DNA of 64,000 bases from Clostridiales bacterium UBA2432. Lineage in GTDB: Bacteria; Bacillota; Clostridia; Lachnospirales; Vallitaleaceae. The translations under genes and the position numbers were made by a program. The notes beneath the pieces were generated by a model, which saw only the letters and a list, made by a program, of their open reading frames with translations, had not been told where the DNA came from and searched no databases. The stretch covers positions 1 through 64,000 of the forward strand of contig DDQW01000068.1 of assembly GCA_002342805.1 (NCBI GenBank), in the 5' to 3' direction. The number at the start of each line of letters is the position of its first letter. The stretch's first letter is position 1. Positions 44,471-53,783 of the stretch are shown here, one piece after another.

Positions 44471-44522
44471 AAAAATAAAAAGAGTTAAAAGTGGAACTAC
44501 TAATTCGGAGGAGAAAAGCGAA

Positions 44523-47105
44523 ATGAATAAACAACAACTAGCAGCAAAGATATGGGAATCAGCCAATCAAATGCGTTCAAAAATAGAGGCAAATGAATAT
44601 AAGGATTATATACTTGGGTTTATTTTCTATAAGTACCTATCAGACAAAGAGGTAAGATTTGCCCTTAAGGAAGGATCTACCCTTGAAGATATCAAAAACT
44701 TTAATGAAGATGATACAGAGACAGCTGAGTATTTCAAAAGTAATCTTGGTTACTTCATTTCTTATGATAATCTCTTTTCTACTTGGTTAGAAATGGGAGG
44801 AGACTTTGATGTTTCTAATGTTAGGGTAGCCTTGTCAGCCTTTAGTCGTTTGATTAGTTCGGCTCATAAAAAGGTATATGAAGATATATTTAAGACACTA
44901 GATACGGGACTAAGTAAACTGGGTGAAAATGCTGCCAAGCAAACAAAGGCTATTAGTGAGTTGCTTTATCTTATTAAAGATATACCAATGGACGGTAAGC
45001 AAGATTATGATGTTCTTGGTTTTATATATGAGTATTTAATTAGTATGTTTGCAGCCAATGCGGGGAAAAAGGCAGGAGAATTCTATACCCCTCATGAAGT
45101 GTCATTATTAATGTCAGAAATTGTCGCTCATCATTTACGAGATAGAAAAGAAATAGAAATCTATGACCCAACAAGTGGTTCAGGGTCATTGTTAATAAAC
45201 ATTGGTCATAGTGTGGCAAAACACATGGATGATAAGAACAATATTAAATATTTTGCGCAAGAACTTAAGCAAAATACTTATAACTTAACTCGTATGAACC
45301 TAGTAATGCGTGGTATATTACCGGATAACATTATTACTCGTAATGGAGATACCCTAGAAGATGATTGGCCATTCTTTGATGAAAGTGATCCTGTTGCTAC
45401 TTATGATCCACTTTATGTTGATGCTGTTGTTTCAAACCCACCATACTCTCAGAAGTGGGATTCAAGTAATAAGGAAGCAGATCCAAGATATGCAAGGTTT
45501 GGCATAGCACCGAAATCTAAAGCAGACTATGCCTTCTTACTCCATGATTTATACCATATTAAACCCGATGGAATAATGACCATTGTATTACCTCATGGTG
45601 TTCTTTTTAGAGGCGGCGAAGAAGGTCAAATCCGTAAGAATCTGATTGAAGGCAATCATATTGATACAATTATCGGTTTACCTGCTAACATATTTTTTGG
45701 AACAGGCATACCAACGATTATTATGGTACTTAAGCAAAAACGAAGTAATACAGATGTACTTATTGTAGATGCATCAAAAGGATTTGCAAAAGTTGGTAAG
45801 AACAATATGCTTCGGGCATCTGATATTAAGAAGATAGCGGATACAACTATTCAAAGAAAGACCATTGATGCTTATTCAAAAGTAGTTAATCGTGATGAAA
45901 TTCGTAAAAACGACTATAACTTAAATATTCCGAGATATGTTGATTCATCAGAAAAGGCTGAAAGCTGGGATATTTATGCTTCTATGTTTGGTGGGATTCC
46001 GATTAAAGAATTAGACGCATATAATCAGTATTGGCAGGCATTCCATGGACTTAAAGAGAGCATTTTTAGAAATGTATCTGAAAGTTATGTAGAATTAGCA
46101 GTTGATGATATTAAAACTGCCTTGGAGAATCATGTGTCAGTGAAGAAATACATGGAAGATTTTTCTTCAGCTTTTAATGATTTTGATACCTATTTAGGAT
46201 CAAGACTACTCTATAATCTGTCTGAAATTAAGGTCAATAAAGAAGAAGAGATATTGGCAGCAAATATATTTGAGAGATTGTCTTCTGTTCCTTTAATTGA
46301 CAAGTACGAAACATATCAATTGCTTCATGATGACTGGAGTGAGATTGCCGTAGACCTTGAGATGATTCAGACTGAGGGGGTTAAAGCAATTAAGCAAGTA
46401 GATGCTAACCTAGTTATGAAGAAGAAAAAAGGTAAGGATGTAGAGGTTCAGGAAGGATGGCATGGTCACATTATTCCTTTCGAGCTGGTACAAAGTGTAT
46501 TACTTGAAGATGAATATGAAGCACTAAGACTAAAAGAATCAAGATTATCAGAGATACCAAGTGAGATTGAAGAAGTATTGGAGTCGCTTTCCGAAGAAGA
46601 TAAAGACTCAGATATAGTAAATGATAACAATGATGGTTTTGTCAAAGCACAGATTGCCAAAGAAGCCAAGGCTATCATGAAAGAAGTCAAAAGTTATGAA
46701 CGACTAGACGCAGATTCATTAGAAGCAAAGATTATTCAAGTAGACCAATTATTTATAGAAGAAAAAGAACTAAAAAAAGAAGTGAAAACACTAAGTGACA
46801 AGCTTAATAATAGAACAAAATCTACAATAGAGACATTGACGGATGAAGAAGCATTAAGAATGCTCGAAGCCAAGTGGATAGTACCACTAACAGAATCGAT
46901 AAACGGTATGCCGACTAAATTAATAAGTAACTTGGCAAGTAAAATACAATATTTAGCAGATAAGTACTCAACTACCTTTGAAGAGGTAGAAAAAGAGATT
47001 AAAGAAACAGAAGTACAATTATCAGCAATGATCGATAGCCTTACAGGCAATAAATTTGACATGAAAGGACTCAGTGAATTAAAGCTGTTGTTAAAGGGTG
47101 AATAA
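44523..47105 (+). CDS. hsdM: Type I restriction-modification methylase, HsdM
   Basis: 860 aa. N-terminal HsdM domain, then the N6-adenine methylase with KAGEFYTPHEVSLLM, SAM-binding IYDPTSGSGSLLIN (near 216) and NPPYSQKW (near 305). A long C-terminal extension (about 500-860) is helical and charged, typical of this clade. It methylates the recognition sequence set by HsdS. GGAGGAGAAAAG lies upstream. HsdS follows with a short overlap or adjacency. Confidence 0.93.
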   Translation: MNKQQLAAKIWESANQMRSKIEANEYKDYILGFIFYKYLSDKEVRFALKEGSTLEDIKNFNEDDTETAEYFKSNLGYFISYDNLFSTWLEMGGDFDVSNVRVALSAFSRLISSAHKKVYEDIFKTLDTGLSKLGENAAKQTKAISELLYLIKDIPMDGKQDYDVLGFIYEYLISMFAANAGKKAGEFYTPHEVSLLMSEIVAHHLRDRKEIEIYDPTSGSGSLLINIGHSVAKHMDDKNNIKYFAQELKQNTYNLTRMNLVMRGILPDNIITRNGDTLEDDWPFFDESDPVATYDPLYVDAVVSNPPYSQKWDSSNKEADPRYARFGIAPKSKADYAFLLHDLYHIKPDGIMTIVLPHGVLFRGGEEGQIRKNLIEGNHIDTIIGLPANIFFGTGIPTIIMVLKQKRSNTDVLIVDASKGFAKVGKNNMLRASDIKKIADTTIQRKTIDAYSKVVNRDEIRKNDYNLNIPRYVDSSEKAESWDIYASMFGGIPIKELDAYNQYWQAFHGLKESIFRNVSESYVELAVDDIKTALENHVSVKKYMEDFSSAFNDFDTYLGSRLLYNLSEIKVNKEEEILAANIFERLSSVPLIDKYETYQLLHDDWSEIAVDLEMIQTEGVKAIKQVDANLVMKKKKGKDVEVQEGWHGHIIPFELVQSVLLEDEYEALRLKESRLSEIPSEIEEVLESLSEEDKDSDIVNDNNDGFVKAQIAKEAKAIMKEVKSYERLDADSLEAKIIQVDQLFIEEKELKKEVKTLSDKLNNRTKSTIETLTDEEALRMLEAKWIVPLTESINGMPTKLISNLASKIQYLADKYSTTFEEVEKEIKETEVQLSAMIDSLTGNKFDMKGLSELKLLLKGE

Positions 47106-47106
47106 C

Positions 47107-48285
47107 ATGTCAGATAATAGAAAAACACCTATCATAAGATTTCTTGGATTCAATGATGGTTGGGAACAGCGTAAGGTCGGCGAACTTTTAGTTGAACGAA
47201 ATATTCAGTCCCCTAAAGACGACAATTATCCATTAATGGCTTTCATTGCTTACCAAGGAGTTGCTCCAAAAGGAGATAGGTATAATCGTGAATTTTTAGT
47301 TACAGACGGAGAAATTAAGAAGTACAAACAGACAGAATTAGGTGATTTTATTTATAGTTCTAACAATCTTACTACAGGTTCAATTGGATTAAATAAATAT
47401 GGGAACGCTTCAATTTCCCCTGTTTACAGTGTTTTTAAGCCAACTGAAATAGCTGATTCTGATTTTGTTGGACGTTCATTTATTCGCAAGAATTTTATTA
47501 ACAAAATGATTAGATGGCGTCAAGGTGTTGTATATGGTCAGTGGAGAATTCACGAGGCTGATTTCTTAGAAATCGAAACATATGCTCCTTCTGTAGAGGA
47601 ACAAAAAAAAATCGGAAAAGTTTTTGATGAATTAGACAACCTTATCACCCTTCATCAGCGTAAGTATGACAAACTACTTTTAGTAAAGAAGTCAATGCTA
47701 GAGAAAATGTTTCCAAAAGAAGGAGAGGTAGTTCCAGAAATTAGGTTTTCTGGCTTTGCTGAAGATTGGGAACAGTGTAAGTTGAGTGACGTTGTTGATT
47801 TTTTAGATGAAAAAAGAAAGCCACTAGAATCGGGTTCAAGAGAGCCAGGTCCTTATCCATACTACGGTGCATCGGGAATTATTGATTATGTTAAAGATTA
47901 TATTTTTGATCAGGAACTAATTTTGTTAAGTGAAGATGGTGCAAATATTATTGATAGAAATTATCGGGTATCTTTTCTAGCACGGGGGAAATACTGGGTT
48001 AACAACCATGCACATGTTTTAAAATCTAAGGCTAATCATAGTAATGGATTTATTTGTGAATCGTTAGAGCGATTAGATTATACACAATATAATACTGGAA
48101 CAGCACAACCAAAATTAAATCAAGAGGTATGTAGAAATATTGAAATCTATATCCCTGATTATAAGGAACAAATGAAAATTTCAAATTTATTTGAGAAGTT
48201 AGACAACCTTATCAGCCTTCATCAGCGTAAGTTAGAGAAGCTTAAGATAATCAAAAAATCAATGCTAGAAAAAATGTTTGTATAG
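47107..48285 (+). CDS. hsdS: Type I specificity subunit, HsdS
   Basis: 392 aa. Two target-recognition domains (about 15-165 and 215-360) are separated and followed by conserved coiled spacers, both with the LDNLI(T/S)LHQRK pattern. The subunit sets the DNA sequence for methylation and cleavage. ATG 47107 is preferred with AAAGGGTG upstream, while GTG 47098 would overlap hsdM. The two spacer segments are near-identical in DNA (see repeat entry), which favours recombination-based switching. Confidence 0.9.
   Translation: MSDNRKTPIIRFLGFNDGWEQRKVGELLVERNIQSPKDDNYPLMAFIAYQGVAPKGDRYNREFLVTDGEIKKYKQTELGDFIYSSNNLTTGSIGLNKYGNASISPVYSVFKPTEIADSDFVGRSFIRKNFINKMIRWRQGVVYGQWRIHEADFLEIETYAPSVEEQKKIGKVFDELDNLITLHQRKYDKLLLVKKSMLEKMFPKEGEVVPEIRFSGFAEDWEQCKLSDVVDFLDEKRKPLESGSREPGPYPYYGASGIIDYVKDYIFDQELILLSEDGANIIDRNYRVSFLARGKYWVNNHAHVLKSKANHSNGFICESLERLDYTQYNTGTAQPKLNQEVCRNIEIYIPDYKEQMKISNLFEKLDNLISLHQRKLEKLKIIKKSMLEKMFV
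47632..48231 (+). repeat. Direct repeat pair in hsdS spacers
   Basis: A 33-base segment at 47632-47664 recurs at 48199-48231 with a single C/G difference. It encodes the LDNLI(T/S)LHQRK spacer after each target-recognition domain. Exact repeats inside hsdS can exchange recognition domains with other alleles or delete one, changing methylation specificity. Confidence 0.85.
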
Positions 48286-48309
48286 ATAGAATTGAGGGGA
48301 GTGAAAACA

Positions 48310-51300
48310 ATGACTTTTACAAAAGAAGATGCATTTGAAGAAGCATTAGTTAAAGCTTTGACTGGAAAAGGATGGGAAGAAGATGTTATAAAATATCCAT
48401 CAGAAGAAGTCTTAATTAAGAACTGGGCAAATATATTATTTGAGAATAACCGAGGTGTAGATCAACTGAATGACTTTCCACTTACAGACGGTGAAATGCA
48501 ACAAATCATGGAACAAGTAATTGAACATAGAACACCACTTAAGTTAAACGGATTTATTAATGGTAAGACTGTGTCTATTACTAGAGATAATTCTGATGAT
48601 ACACTTCATCTGGGTAAAGAAGTAAGTCTAAAGATATATGACCGTCATGAGATTGCAGCAGGTCAAAGCCGGTATCAAATAGTACAGCAACCACAGTTTC
48701 AATCATCCTCGCCAATCCTTAATAATAGGCGAGGTGACTTGATGCTCTTGATTAATGGCATGCCTTTGATTCATATTGAGTTAAAAAGGAGTGGTGTATC
48801 TGTTAGTCAAGCTTACAATCAGATTGAGAAATATGCTCATGAAGGTATTTTTATAGGGATATTTTCCCTGGTACAGGTCTTTGTAGCAATGGAACCTGCT
48901 GAAACAGTCTATTTTGCTAATCCTGGACCAGAAGGTAAGTTTAATAAGGACTATTATTTTCATTGGGCTGATTTTAATAATGAGCCAATTAATGACTGGC
49001 AGGAGATAGCTGCTTCTTTGCTTTCAATCCCAATGGCACACCAACTAATAGGATTCTATACGGTGGCAGATAACTCGGATGGCATTTTAAAAGTTATGCG
49101 TTCTTATCAGTACTATGCAGCTAACAGAATTTCTGACCGTGTTTCTAAAGCGGATTGGGACAGCAAGAATGTTCTTGGTGGCTATATTTGGCATACAACC
49201 GGCTCAGGTAAGACTATGACTAGTTTTAAGTCTGCACAGTTGATTGCAGATTCTAAGGATGCAGACAAAGTTATATTTCTTATGGATCGTATTGAGCTTG
49301 GGACTCAATCATTGCATGAGTATAGAAGCTTTGCTGATGATAGACTTTCAGTTCAGGCGACAGAAAATACGCATGTGCTTGTGTCAAAACTAAAAAGTTC
49401 AAATCCTAGTGATACATTGATTGTTACCTCAATTCAAAAGATGAGCAATATTAAAGATGAAGAAGATGGTCTTAACCTTCATGATATAGAACGAATGAAC
49501 GAGAAAAGAATTGTCCTTATCGTTGATGAAGCACATAGATCAACTTTTGGAGATATGCTATCAACAATCAAAGAAACATTCCCTACTGCAATGTTCTTTG
49601 GATTTACGGGGACACCAATTCATGAGGAAAATCAGAAGAAGATGAGTACAACATCTACTATTTTTGGCAATGAATTACATAGATACAGTATTGCTGATGG
49701 TATTAGAGATAAAAATGTCTTGGGATTTGATCCATATAAGGTACTAACCTATAAAGATCGAGATGTTAGAACAGAAGTAGCGTTGATGAAAGCAAAAGCT
49801 ATTACAGTACAGGAAGCAGTAAATGATCCAGTGAAAAGTAGAATTTATTATAAATACATGGATGCCTCTGTTATTAAAATGGCGGGCTATTTAGATGGAA
49901 GTGGCAAACATGTTAAGGGAATTGAAGATTACCTACCAAGAGTCCAATATGAGCGAATTGAGCATAGAAGCGTGGTTGTAAATGATATCATTGATAATTG
50001 GGTTCAGTTTAGTCATGGCAATAAGTTCCATGCTATTTTTGCAACAAGCAGTATACCAGATGCAATTGTTTACTACAGGTTGATTAAGGAAGCTAATCCA
50101 GAACTTAAAATAACGGCATTATTTGATCCAAACATTGATAACGGTGGTGGTGTGGCATTCAAAGAAGATGGTTTAGTTGAAATTATGACTGACTATAATG
50201 ACAAATATGGTCAAGATTTTAATCTGGCAAAACATGATAAATTCAAAAAAGATATAGCATCAAGACTGGCTCACAAGAAACCATATGACCGAATAGAAAG
50301 AGAGCCTGATAAGCAAATTGATTTGCTTATTGTTGTGGATCAAATGCTTACTGGATTTGATTCAAAATGGATTAATACCCTTTATATGGATAAGGTTCTT
50401 AAGTTCGAGCATATTATTCAGGCGTTTTCAAGAACGAATCGTCTATTTGGACCGGAAAAACCTTTTGGAACAATACGTTATTATCGATACCCTCATACAA
50501 TGGAGCAAAATATCGAGCAAGCAGTTCAGTTATATTCTGGTGATAAACCACTTGGACTTTTTGTTCCACATCTTCAGGACAATCTTAAACGTATGAATGA
50601 AATTTATCATGAAATTGAGACGCTGTTTACTAGGGCGGAAATAGAGAACTTTATGCAGCTTCCTGAAAACTTATCTGAAAAAGCGCGGTTTGCAAAATTG
50701 TTTAAAGAGTTCAATAAATATTTAGAATCAGCAAGAGTGCAAGGATTTAAATGGAGTAAGCTTCAATATGAGATTACAGATGCTGAAGGAAATATTATTG
50801 ATACTGTAGAAGTTGCAATTGATGAGAATACTTATTTGATTCTAGCCCTTAGATATAAAGAATTATTTGAAGAAGTAGAGGGTGAGGATGGAGAAGATTC
50901 GGAAAGTGTACCGTTCGAAATTGATGGGTATTTAACTGAAATAGATACAGGTGTTATTGATACTAATTATATGAATTCTCGTTTTGAAAAATACTTAAAG
51001 ATGTTGGAACAAGAAGGAATAGATTCAGACCAATTACAGGATACATTAGATGACCTGCATAAGTCTTTTGCATCCTTAAGTCAAGAAGAGCAAAAGTATG
51101 CAAATATCTTCCTCCACGATGTACAAAGCGGTGATGCTAACTTAAGAGAAGGTATGTCTTTAAGAGACTACATTAGTGAGTACCAGTACAAAGCCAAGAA
51201 TGAAGAAATAAAAAAACTTGTAGATTTTATTGGTGTAGATGAAGCCAAACTTAGAGAGTTACTTTCTGCAGGTATCACGGAAAGAAACTTCAATGAATTT

Positions 51301-51534
51301 GGACGGTTTGATGACCTAAAAGCAACTGTGGATAGACAGAAGGCGAAAGTATATTTTGAGACATTAGAAGGCGGACGGATTCCACCATTTAAGATTAGTA
51401 TGCGTGTACATAATCTGTTGCTTGATTTTGTTATTCGTGGTGGTTTTGAGGTTGATTCTTCAGGAGGAGAAGTTATATACGATTTAGAGCCAATGAGGCC
51501 TATGAGAGTTGCTGAAGAATCTGGAAAGATATAA
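48310..51534 (+). CDS. hsdR: Type I restriction endonuclease/translocase, HsdR
   Basis: 1074 aa from ATG 48310 (AGGGGAG upstream; TTG 48292 possible). N-terminal nuclease with IHIELKRSG (E-x-K near 157-159), SF2 motor with Walker A TTGSGKTMT (near 297), VDEAHRS (near 406) and FTGTPIHEEN, then the helical C-terminal region. Translocates DNA and cuts unmodified targets with HsdM/HsdS. Complete and probably functional. Confidence 0.93.
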   Translation: MTFTKEDAFEEALVKALTGKGWEEDVIKYPSEEVLIKNWANILFENNRGVDQLNDFPLTDGEMQQIMEQVIEHRTPLKLNGFINGKTVSITRDNSDDTLHLGKEVSLKIYDRHEIAAGQSRYQIVQQPQFQSSSPILNNRRGDLMLLINGMPLIHIELKRSGVSVSQAYNQIEKYAHEGIFIGIFSLVQVFVAMEPAETVYFANPGPEGKFNKDYYFHWADFNNEPINDWQEIAASLLSIPMAHQLIGFYTVADNSDGILKVMRSYQYYAANRISDRVSKADWDSKNVLGGYIWHTTGSGKTMTSFKSAQLIADSKDADKVIFLMDRIELGTQSLHEYRSFADDRLSVQATENTHVLVSKLKSSNPSDTLIVTSIQKMSNIKDEEDGLNLHDIERMNEKRIVLIVDEAHRSTFGDMLSTIKETFPTAMFFGFTGTPIHEENQKKMSTTSTIFGNELHRYSIADGIRDKNVLGFDPYKVLTYKDRDVRTEVALMKAKAITVQEAVNDPVKSRIYYKYMDASVIKMAGYLDGSGKHVKGIEDYLPRVQYERIEHRSVVVNDIIDNWVQFSHGNKFHAIFATSSIPDAIVYYRLIKEANPELKITALFDPNIDNGGGVAFKEDGLVEIMTDYNDKYGQDFNLAKHDKFKKDIASRLAHKKPYDRIEREPDKQIDLLIVVDQMLTGFDSKWINTLYMDKVLKFEHIIQAFSRTNRLFGPEKPFGTIRYYRYPHTMEQNIEQAVQLYSGDKPLGLFVPHLQDNLKRMNEIYHEIETLFTRAEIENFMQLPENLSEKARFAKLFKEFNKYLESARVQGFKWSKLQYEITDAEGNIIDTVEVAIDENTYLILALRYKELFEEVEGEDGEDSESVPFEIDGYLTEIDTGVIDTNYMNSRFEKYLKMLEQEGIDSDQLQDTLDDLHKSFASLSQEEQKYANIFLHDVQSGDANLREGMSLRDYISEYQYKAKNEEIKKLVDFIGVDEAKLRELLSAGITERNFNEFGRFDDLKATVDRQKAKVYFETLEGGRIPPFKISMRVHNLLLDFVIRGGFEVDSSGGEVIYDLEPMRPMRVAEESGKI

Positions 51535-51710
51535 ACCAAAAGATATTTAATGGATAAATGTGAGTTTCGAGAAATATAAAGTGTATAAGTAATATATTTG
51601 CAGATAGCTATGATCAAGAGAAGTTTGCAAATAAAACCAACATTGTTTTTAATCATATTATTGCAGGTGAACAATGGGTTGCTTAAACAGTAAATAGTTG
51701 AGGTGAGAGT

Positions 51711-53783
51711 ATGAAATTAGAAGCTGTATTAATAAGTAATTATCGATGTTTTGGAAAAGAGCCAACTCAAGTTGCATTTGAAGATCTAACCGCTCTTATA
51801 GGTCATAATAGTAGTGGCAAAACAGCCATATTAACTGGACTAGTTAAGCTGTTTGGAGAGAAGGCTTCAGATAGGAATATTTATAGATCAGATTTTCATG
51901 TTCCTAATAGAGTTCCACCAGATACAATAATAGAAAATGAATTATATATTGAAGCTAGATTTCAATTTCCTGAGCTTGATGAGTCAACTGGAAGCAATGC
52001 TGTTCCTATCTTCTTCAAGAATTTTGTGGTATCCGAAACTGGTGGTAGACCGTATTTACGCATACGACTTGAAGCCAACTGGAAAAAGAGTACAAGCCCT
52101 GAAGGAAGTATTGAAGCTAAAACTTACTTTATCACTACGTCGAGTGAAGAAATAACAGAGGCAGATAAATGCCCTGCTACAAGACATGTACTTGATAATA
52201 TTAAGGTTATTTACGTGCCAGCAATTCGTAAACCGGATGAGCAATTAAAAAATGTCTCAGGTACAATTATTGCAAGGTTGCTGAATGGAATTAATTGGAC
52301 AGAAGCGACTAAAACGGGAATAAAGGAAAAAACTGAAGAAGTTGAAAGAGTATTTTTTCAAGAAGAAGGTGTGAGTAAACTCAGAGACACATTGGGGAAT
52401 CAATGGGGTGAATACCATTCGGATGAGAGATATTCAAATGCTAAACTACAGTTTAACAGTACAAATTTAGAAACAATTTTAAAGAAAGTTGAAGTGACTT
52501 TTTCACCAACAGAAATACCAAGAGAATACAGGGTTGAAGAGTTAGGAGATGGGTTACGCTCATTGTTTTATTTGTCTCTTGTTAATACTATGTTGGAAGT
52601 TGAGGAGGGAATTTTGCTTTCGATGAGTAAAGGCGAAGATCAGACAGCTTTTTCGCTTCTTCCTCCCGTGTTGACTATTGTAGCAGTTGAAGAGCCCGAG
52701 AATCATATATCACCGCACTTGCTTGGTCGGGTAATTGACAATTTGCAGAGGATATCGAATAAGGCAAATTCACAGACTATACTAACTTCGCATACACCGG
52801 CAATTGTAAAGAGGGTAGATCCTCAAAATGTTCGATATTTTCGAATATGTAAAAGTGATGAATGCACTAAAGTGCGCTCAATTACATTACCTGATTGTGA
52901 AAAAGAAGAAGAGCAATTCAAATATGTTAAAGAAGCAGTTTTAGCATATCCAGAATTATATTTTGCTAAAATGGTTGTACTTGGTGAGGGTGATAGTGAA
53001 GAGATTATTATTAGAAAAATGCTTGAGATAAAAGGAACACATATAGATTCATCAGGCATTTCAATTGTTCCACTTGGTGGAAGACATGTTAATCATTTTT
53101 GGAGATTGTTAAATGATCTTGAAATACCATTTATTACGTTACTAGATTTAGATCGAGAACGATTTGGTGGTGGATGGGGAAGAATTAAATACGTATTGAA
53201 ACAACTGCTGAATAATGGTGTAAACCGTGATTTGCTATTGAAAACAGAGAGTTGTGTGTTATCTGAAGACGGCTTAAACGGGATGCATGAATGGGATGTT
53301 AAAGAAATAGAGTGTATGATAAGTTGGATTAAGTTCTTACGAACCTATAATGTATACTTTTCTAGCCCTTTGGATATAGATTTTGCAATGTTGACGACTT
53401 TCAAAGATAAGTATCTTGATAGGTTGTCAGAAGCTGAAGGACCAAGAATTAAAGGGTTAGGTAAAATAAGTGAACTTGAAGTCAATGATGAAAATAGAGA
53501 TAAGTTCAATATAAGAGTCGGTAAAGATGTCCGCTCAACCCTTAAAGAAGAGGGGGGCGATGGTGATACTTATTCTGAAGAAGAGAAAGAGTTGATGATA
53601 TGGTATACATATTTGTTCTTGAACAGAGGGAAGCCAACAACTCACTTGACGATGATTTCGCATAATTCAAGCATTTTATTTGATGACTTTCCTGAATGTT
53701 TGAAAGTGTTTATTGAGAAGATCATTCAGATATGCACAGGAGCAGATCATCCTGAAGAGGTGGTGGTTGAAGGTGATGAATAG
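51711..53783 (+). CDS. gajA: OLD-family ATPase/TOPRIM nuclease, GajA-like (Gabija)
   Basis: 690 aa. N-terminal ABC-type ATPase with P-loop GHNSSGKTA (near 27) and EEPENHISPHL, then a TOPRIM nuclease with the acidic VVLGEGDSEEI (near 423) and Asp motif LLDLDRE (near 479). Class 2 OLD enzymes paired with a UvrD-like helicase make up Gabija, where GajA nicks DNA when phage depletes nucleotides. It is longer than Bacillus GajA (about 580 aa). The helicase gene overlaps it by 8 bases. Confidence 0.85.
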   Translation: MKLEAVLISNYRCFGKEPTQVAFEDLTALIGHNSSGKTAILTGLVKLFGEKASDRNIYRSDFHVPNRVPPDTIIENELYIEARFQFPELDESTGSNAVPIFFKNFVVSETGGRPYLRIRLEANWKKSTSPEGSIEAKTYFITTSSEEITEADKCPATRHVLDNIKVIYVPAIRKPDEQLKNVSGTIIARLLNGINWTEATKTGIKEKTEEVERVFFQEEGVSKLRDTLGNQWGEYHSDERYSNAKLQFNSTNLETILKKVEVTFSPTEIPREYRVEELGDGLRSLFYLSLVNTMLEVEEGILLSMSKGEDQTAFSLLPPVLTIVAVEEPENHISPHLLGRVIDNLQRISNKANSQTILTSHTPAIVKRVDPQNVRYFRICKSDECTKVRSITLPDCEKEEEQFKYVKEAVLAYPELYFAKMVVLGEGDSEEIIIRKMLEIKGTHIDSSGISIVPLGGRHVNHFWRLLNDLEIPFITLLDLDRERFGGGWGRIKYVLKQLLNNGVNRDLLLKTESCVLSEDGLNGMHEWDVKEIECMISWIKFLRTYNVYFSSPLDIDFAMLTTFKDKYLDRLSEAEGPRIKGLGKISELEVNDENRDKFNIRVGKDVRSTLKEEGGDGDTYSEEEKELMIWYTYLFLNRGKPTTHLTMISHNSSILFDDFPECLKVFIEKIIQICTGADHPEEVVVEGDE

